A program made the translations under genes and the position numbers. From contig JAFZJT010000143.1 of the NCBI GenBank assembly GCA_017553815.1, forward strand, positions 1 through 14,866: a stretch of 14,866 nt of DNA. The letters run 5' to 3'. Below, piece after piece: positions 10,976-14,866 of the stretch. The stretch is from Clostridia bacterium (GTDB lineage: Bacteria; Bacillota_A; Clostridia; Christensenellales; CAG-138). Each line of letters begins with the position of its first letter. Position 1 is the stretch's first letter. Under the pieces are notes generated by a model, which saw only the letters and a program-made list of their open reading frames with translations, searched no databases and was not told where the DNA came from.

Positions 10976-13900
10976 GTTGCTCGACATATTGCTGCTCCTC
11001 GTTATTAAGGCCGAACAAGGAAAATAACTGAGCACTAAGGTCTCCCGAAAAATCAAGCAACCCGTTATTATCGGTATAGTCCAGCAAATCCGGCACTTTC
11101 TTAGCAAGAGAGGTCAGGGATTCATCGGTCATCAAATACATAAAACGAATCAAAGGCGTTTTAGAATACTTGAAGTAGTTGACCGCTTCTTCTTTCGTCT
11201 CAAACGATCCGATTGCTACGCGAGACCGCCCAAAAGCAGAGTGATTATCGATAATCTCCATTTGACTGTCTCGCTTTTGCCCTCCGGCATTGGCGCTTGA
11301 CACGACAACTTGCCATTGATCAATATACTTTGCGTTTGAAGGAATAACGTTGCGTTTCGCAACAAACCAGGTGGAACGACCGGCCTTGCCGGCTTTGTCA
11401 TTCGCATAAAGTTTGATTTCCGAAGAAAAGTCAACATCGGAGTCTCCGGTGTACGGTCGGACAAGCGCAGGGTTCTTCTCTACAAAATCACTCTCAATAC
11501 CAAACAGCTTTTGCGAAAGAACACGATCGTGAACGAAACCAAGTTTATGAGCAGCAACAAAACGTTCAATCTTCGCGACAATGCTTCCGTCGCAAGGGTT
11601 CAGCGGAATCAAGCTCTCGCCGGGGTTCGCCATGTCAACGGAAACTACAGTTCCGTCTTTATGATAAACATATTTGAAGCCGCCCGTGGTTTTCTTCTTG
11701 TTTTTATACACCATGGTAATTCCATCGGCAATAGCAACATCCTTGAAAATATCGTCAGAATCGGGGTAGAAGTCAACCTTTTCAAGGTGAACGTCGTTTA
11801 TCTGATCAAGGCCAAACTGTTCCATACCCTTGCCGGAGCGATGCATCCATCTTGCACCGGGGTAAATAAGTGATACCGCCTCGACGGAAATGAGATCCGC
11901 TGCCGTCTGGAAGTATTGGAAGATGCTCTTGCTCCGAGCCTGACCATTGGTTAGAGACTGCTGTTTGGCAATTTCGGTGCCATACGGGGGATTGCCGACC
12001 ACTGCTTGAAAGTACATCTCGTTCGCCTCCTTCTTCCAATAACTGCCCTTTGTTACCTTTGCCCGGAACTGCTCGGGCTTGTTCTGAAGCATATTCACCA
12101 AATCATCAAAATAGTGAATGTTGACCTTGGCACGGCTGTACCCGCAAAGAGTACGCTTCGTGATCGACTTGGCCATCGGCGTTTTGCAGATCACGAAGAT
12201 GTTGTTCTCCAGCGTCTCGTCCCAAAACTCCTGACAATCCTTGGGTTCCCAATCATCGTCACTCATACCTTCCATCTTTTGCTTGTAGGAACTATAAGCC
12301 ATATATAACGGATACAGGCCCGTCTTGGAGTTTAACTCAAGGATCTTGGCATCCTCCGCGAACACGTCGCTTGTTACGGCGCCCTGGCTTACAAAGCGCG
12401 GCTCCTCCAAACGCTTTTTGATACCGGAGGAATCGTCCTCAAAGCTGTCATTAAAGAAACACCAGCCACCGATGGTATCCGACATATGGAGGTTCACGAC
12501 ACGCCACGGCGTCAGAACCGTCTCCTTATCGGGGTTTTTGAAGTGTTTGAAGATCTCGGCGATCATCTGTACACGACGCGTCGGCGTTTCCTTGTCTGCC
12601 GCTGCCGCAAGGCGACGGATCCGTTTTCCGGCCGCAATAAACACGTCCCGATCATAGTACTTCGTGAATTTCAGGAAGATCTCTTTAGAGACCCCGTTCG
12701 GCATAAACTCTTCCCAGGAGCTGTCATCGATCATGTCGACGAAGTGTTCCACGTCGATGTCCTCGTCGATCGGAACATCAGCGCCATAGATCAGAAGCGG
12801 CATACGGATTGAGATCCCGCGCAGGATATCAATAGCCTTCTTACGGTTCTTCTTTGCCTGCTCTAAAGCCTTGCGCTGCTCTTTCTCTTCCGGAGTGAGT
12901 TCCTTTTTCGGCGGTTTCTCGGGCGTTGTGTCTTCATCATCGATGATCTCTACCTGCTCGTCGGTAAGGCCCTGGTTGTTTACGTCGACCTCGCCTTTCT
13001 TCCCAGAGCCCTTCGAGGTTCCGATGATATCGCGAAGGTTGTTAAACATTGCAGCGTCCAGTTCGTCCAGACGGAGAAGCTCATCGTTGTAGATGGAGTC
13101 ATCGTCAAAACCGCTGTTAACGGCACGCTCGGCATAGATCTGCTTGATCTGCTCCATCATCGAGTTCACGCTGTAGTTCTTCATGCGGGAACCGGCGATC
13201 GCGATCACGGGGCAGTAATTTAAGAACTCCGCCATCGCCTCGCGCCGCTTCTCCTGGCTCTTGCCGGGCTTGCGGGACAGGTGAACAGTTTCCGTCAGCA
13301 CCTTAAGCGTTCGATCCGGCGCAAAGTCGAAGACATAACAATCGGTCTTCTGAAGTCCGTTGATGGAACCGGCGGACTGCACGCGGAAGATCGTCTGCAT
13401 ATACTGCGATGCAGCGGTCGAGTACGTGCCGGACAGCATCAGAACAGCCGTCCACTCGGGGACGGTAACACCCGTGGTCAGCTTGCCGCAGGAAAGAGTG
13501 ATCGAATAATCATAATCCCGGATCGTTTTACGGACCAGAGCAAGCGCGTCCTTTGCATGTTCCTCTTCATAGAGATCTCCGTTGCCTGCAACATTGGCAA
13601 TACCGAACTTGCCGTTGCCGAACACCGGATGCTTATGAAGGAGCGCGCTTAACGCTTTGGCCTCCTTAACACCGGGAACCATCCAAAGCGTATGGCGGAA
13701 CATATTCCGGTATTCCTGCGTCGAGAACGGATAGACACTGTCCTTGTCCTCGCGAACCATCAGGTTTAAGAACGAAAGGACGTCCGCTTCGTGAACAAAA
13801 GCACCCTCAACAGCCCCAGAAGGGATTGTTCGGTGTCCGTTCGGTCCCTTAGACCAGACGCGGAAGAATTCGCGGAAATTGAATGCCTTTGACTCGTATT

Positions 13901-14866
13901 CATCGGTCACATATTTGCGGAGCGTCTCACCGAGGTCATACGTGTAGATGTGCATCTTCGGAAGATCAGCATACGGGTTGTGTTCGCCGGGATGAAGCAG
14001 ATCCCACTCGGTCTTTTTCTTCTGCTCCATCACGTAGTCCCAGGTGTATACGGCATCTTCACCGTAGTGGGAGAGCAGGTTAAACGGCGTACCGGACAAA
14101 GCAAGGACCTTGGTCTTGTCCTTACGGAGCTTCGTGATCACCGCGTCACCGAGTTCCGTCTGGGTGCCCTCGTGTGCCTCGTCGACGATGATGCAGTCCC
14201 AATCCAGGGCAAACACGGCATTGTTTTTGTTGAAATTGCCGCCGACAAGCTGCGATCCGCGCAGGTCCTGAATGGAAGCAAAGTACAGGAAATAGGATCC
14301 GTTTGCGTCCAGCCTGCGGAGATAGGCGTCATTCTGCGAATCGGTCTTTTCATCGAACGTGTACGCGGAGTCCTTGGTCTTGCGGACGTATTGGTACGGA
14401 TGTTCCGAATTGCCGTCAAAAAAGATCTTGGTAAAGTCGTCGCTCCAGCCATCGTCGACAACCGGACGGTGCGTCACGATGATGACACGACGGAACTGCA
14501 TCCGGCGCACGACTTCAAGCGCAGAGAGCGTCTTTCCGAAGCGCATCTTCGCATACCAGAGCATTTCGTTGTCCTTCCGGAAGGTCTTAACGGTCTGCTC
14601 GATGGCCGCCAGCTGCTCCTCACGGAAATCAACCTTGACAGCGGGGATCTTCGAAACAGGCACAATAGACTGCCTGCCGTCCTTAACAGCTTTGATCGCC
14701 GCGATCACAGTGTCAAGGTTAGTCTCAAACCACTCCTCGCCGGTGCGACCATTCGGCTGCTTCTTTGCCACGCCGGAGTTCATCAGGACGTTGTGGACGT
14801 CTTTATCACGGAAGGCGGACATATAGCCGTTGGAAAGCACGCGGATCGCGAGCTCGGTGTACTCCA
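10965..14866 (-). CDS. SF2 helicase fused to N6-adenine DNA methyltransferase (5' end missing)
   Basis: The frame is open to the right edge, so the true start lies outside; at least 1,299 residues are visible. Numbering from the GTG at 14840: residues ~10-45 (KDVHNVLM ... GRTGEEWF) resemble the end of a GIY-YIG/T5orf172-type nuclease domain, a weak call. Helicase motifs follow: FREEQLAAI (72-80), MRFGKT (99-104), VDEAH (219-223), LSGTPF (248-253) and QTIFRVQS (482-489). A charged linker covers ~636-671. The methylase part has LELNSKTGLYPLY (834-846) in the cofactor-motif position and NPPYG (950-954), the adenine-N6 catalytic motif. The C-terminal ~300 residues resemble an Eco57I-like target recognition region. 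The layout fits a single-chain restriction-modification enzyme. A nuclease is not proven here. The protein might alternatively protect the element through methylation. A terminator follows the stop codon. Confidence 0.88.
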   Translation of the reverse strand, partial: EYTELAIRVLSNGYMSAFRDKDVHNVLMNSGVAKKQPNGRTGEEWFETNLDTVIAAIKAVKDGRQSIVPVSKIPAVKVDFREEQLAAIEQTVKTFRKDNEMLWYAKMRFGKTLSALEVVRRMQFRRVIIVTHRPVVDDGWSDDFTKIFFDGNSEHPYQYVRKTKDSAYTFDEKTDSQNDAYLRRLDANGSYFLYFASIQDLRGSQLVGGNFNKNNAVFALDWDCIIVDEAHEGTQTELGDAVITKLRKDKTKVLALSGTPFNLLSHYGEDAVYTWDYVMEQKKKTEWDLLHPGEHNPYADLPKMHIYTYDLGETLRKYVTDEYESKAFNFREFFRVWSKGPNGHRTIPSGAVEGAFVHEADVLSFLNLMVREDKDSVYPFSTQEYRNMFRHTLWMVPGVKEAKALSALLHKHPVFGNGKFGIANVAGNGDLYEEEHAKDALALVRKTIRDYDYSITLSCGKLTTGVTVPEWTAVLMLSGTYSTAASQYMQTIFRVQSAGSINGLQKTDCYVFDFAPDRTLKVLTETVHLSRKPGKSQEKRREAMAEFLNYCPVIAIAGSRMKNYSVNSMMEQIKQIYAERAVNSGFDDDSIYNDELLRLDELDAAMFNNLRDIIGTSKGSGKKGEVDVNNQGLTDEQVEIIDDEDTTPEKPPKKELTPEEKEQRKALEQAKKNRKKAIDILRGISIRMPLLIYGADVPIDEDIDVEHFVDMIDDSSWEEFMPNGVSKEIFLKFTKYYDRDVFIAAGKRIRRLAAAADKETPTRRVQMIAEIFKHFKNPDKETVLTPWRVVNLHMSDTIGGWCFFNDSFEDDSSGIKKRLEEPRFVSQGAVTSDVFAEDAKILELNSKTGLYPLYMAYSSYKQKMEGMSDDDWEPKDCQEFWDETLENNIFVICKTPMAKSITKRTLCGYSRAKVNIHYFDDLVNMLQNKPEQFRAKVTKGSYWKKEANEMYFQAVVGNPPYGTEIAKQQSLTNGQARSKSIFQYFQTAADLISVEAVSLIYPGARWMHRSGKGMEQFGLDQINDVHLEKVDFYPDSDDIFKDVAIADGITMVYKNKKKTTGGFKYVYHKDGTVVSVDMANPGESLIPLNPCDGSIVAKIERFVAAHKLGFVHDRVLSQKLFGIESDFVEKNPALVRPYTGDSDVDFSSEIKLYANDKAGKAGRSTWFVAKRNVIPSNAKYIDQWQVVVSSANAGGQKRDSQMEIIDNHSAFGRSRVAIGSFETKEEAVNYFKYSKTPLIRFMYLMTDESLTSLAKKVPDLLDYTDNNGLLDFSGDLSAQLFSLFGLNNEEQQYVEQRMR

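Overview
The window reads as part of a conjugative or mobilisable element (large plasmid, ICE or similar) of a Bacillota host, most likely a gut-type Clostridia. The basis is strong AAAGGAG/AGGAGG ribosome binding sites, sigma-A-like promoters with 17-bp spacers, intrinsic terminators, a VirD4-like coupling ATPase, a short RadC/JAB protein, a DpnD/PcfM-like protein and a cluster of small acidic proteins of unknown function. The taxonomic placement is inference; no rRNA or chromosomal marker is present.

Layout. (i) 1-463, minus: the 5' part of a small cysteine-motif protein, preceded by an unusual promoter-then-terminator leader that could make a ~75-nt RNA. (ii) 471-4021, minus: a two-gene transfer unit, an 887-aa VirD4/TraG-like coupling ATPase followed by a 291-aa protein that may contain a winged helix. 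(iii) 4022-4281: a divergent control region with promoters on both strands, an inverted repeat and a perfect 18-bp palindrome at the predicted start of the rightward transcript. (iv) 4282-6150, plus: a SprT-like zinc protein and an A-rich orphan gene of 282 aa. The orphan is bracketed by two diverged GATC-rich repeats, each followed by a GC-rich hairpin, with a 13-6-13 inverted repeat in front of it. (v) 6458-10880, minus: a compact operon that starts at a strong promoter, runs through a ~230-nt structured leader, radC and seven further small genes, and ends at a clear terminator. (vi) 10965 to the right edge, minus: a very large SF2 helicase / N6-adenine methyltransferase, open at its 5' end.

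The most notable feature is RNA architecture rather than any single protein. Four of the intercistronic gaps in the radC operon carry the same kind of leader. It has an upstream CCGG-loop-CCGG hairpin, a linker containing GGTTG, a GRCAGCC-type hairpin whose loop is complementary to the upstream loop, then the ribosome binding site. The loop sequences differ between copies, yet the complementarity is kept, which is the signature of a selected loop-loop (kissing) or pseudoknot interaction. Two other genes of the operon (radC and the 110-aa gene) have the reverse arrangement: a perfect hairpin sits between the ribosome binding site and the start codon. Together these suggest that translation of the operon is controlled gene by gene.
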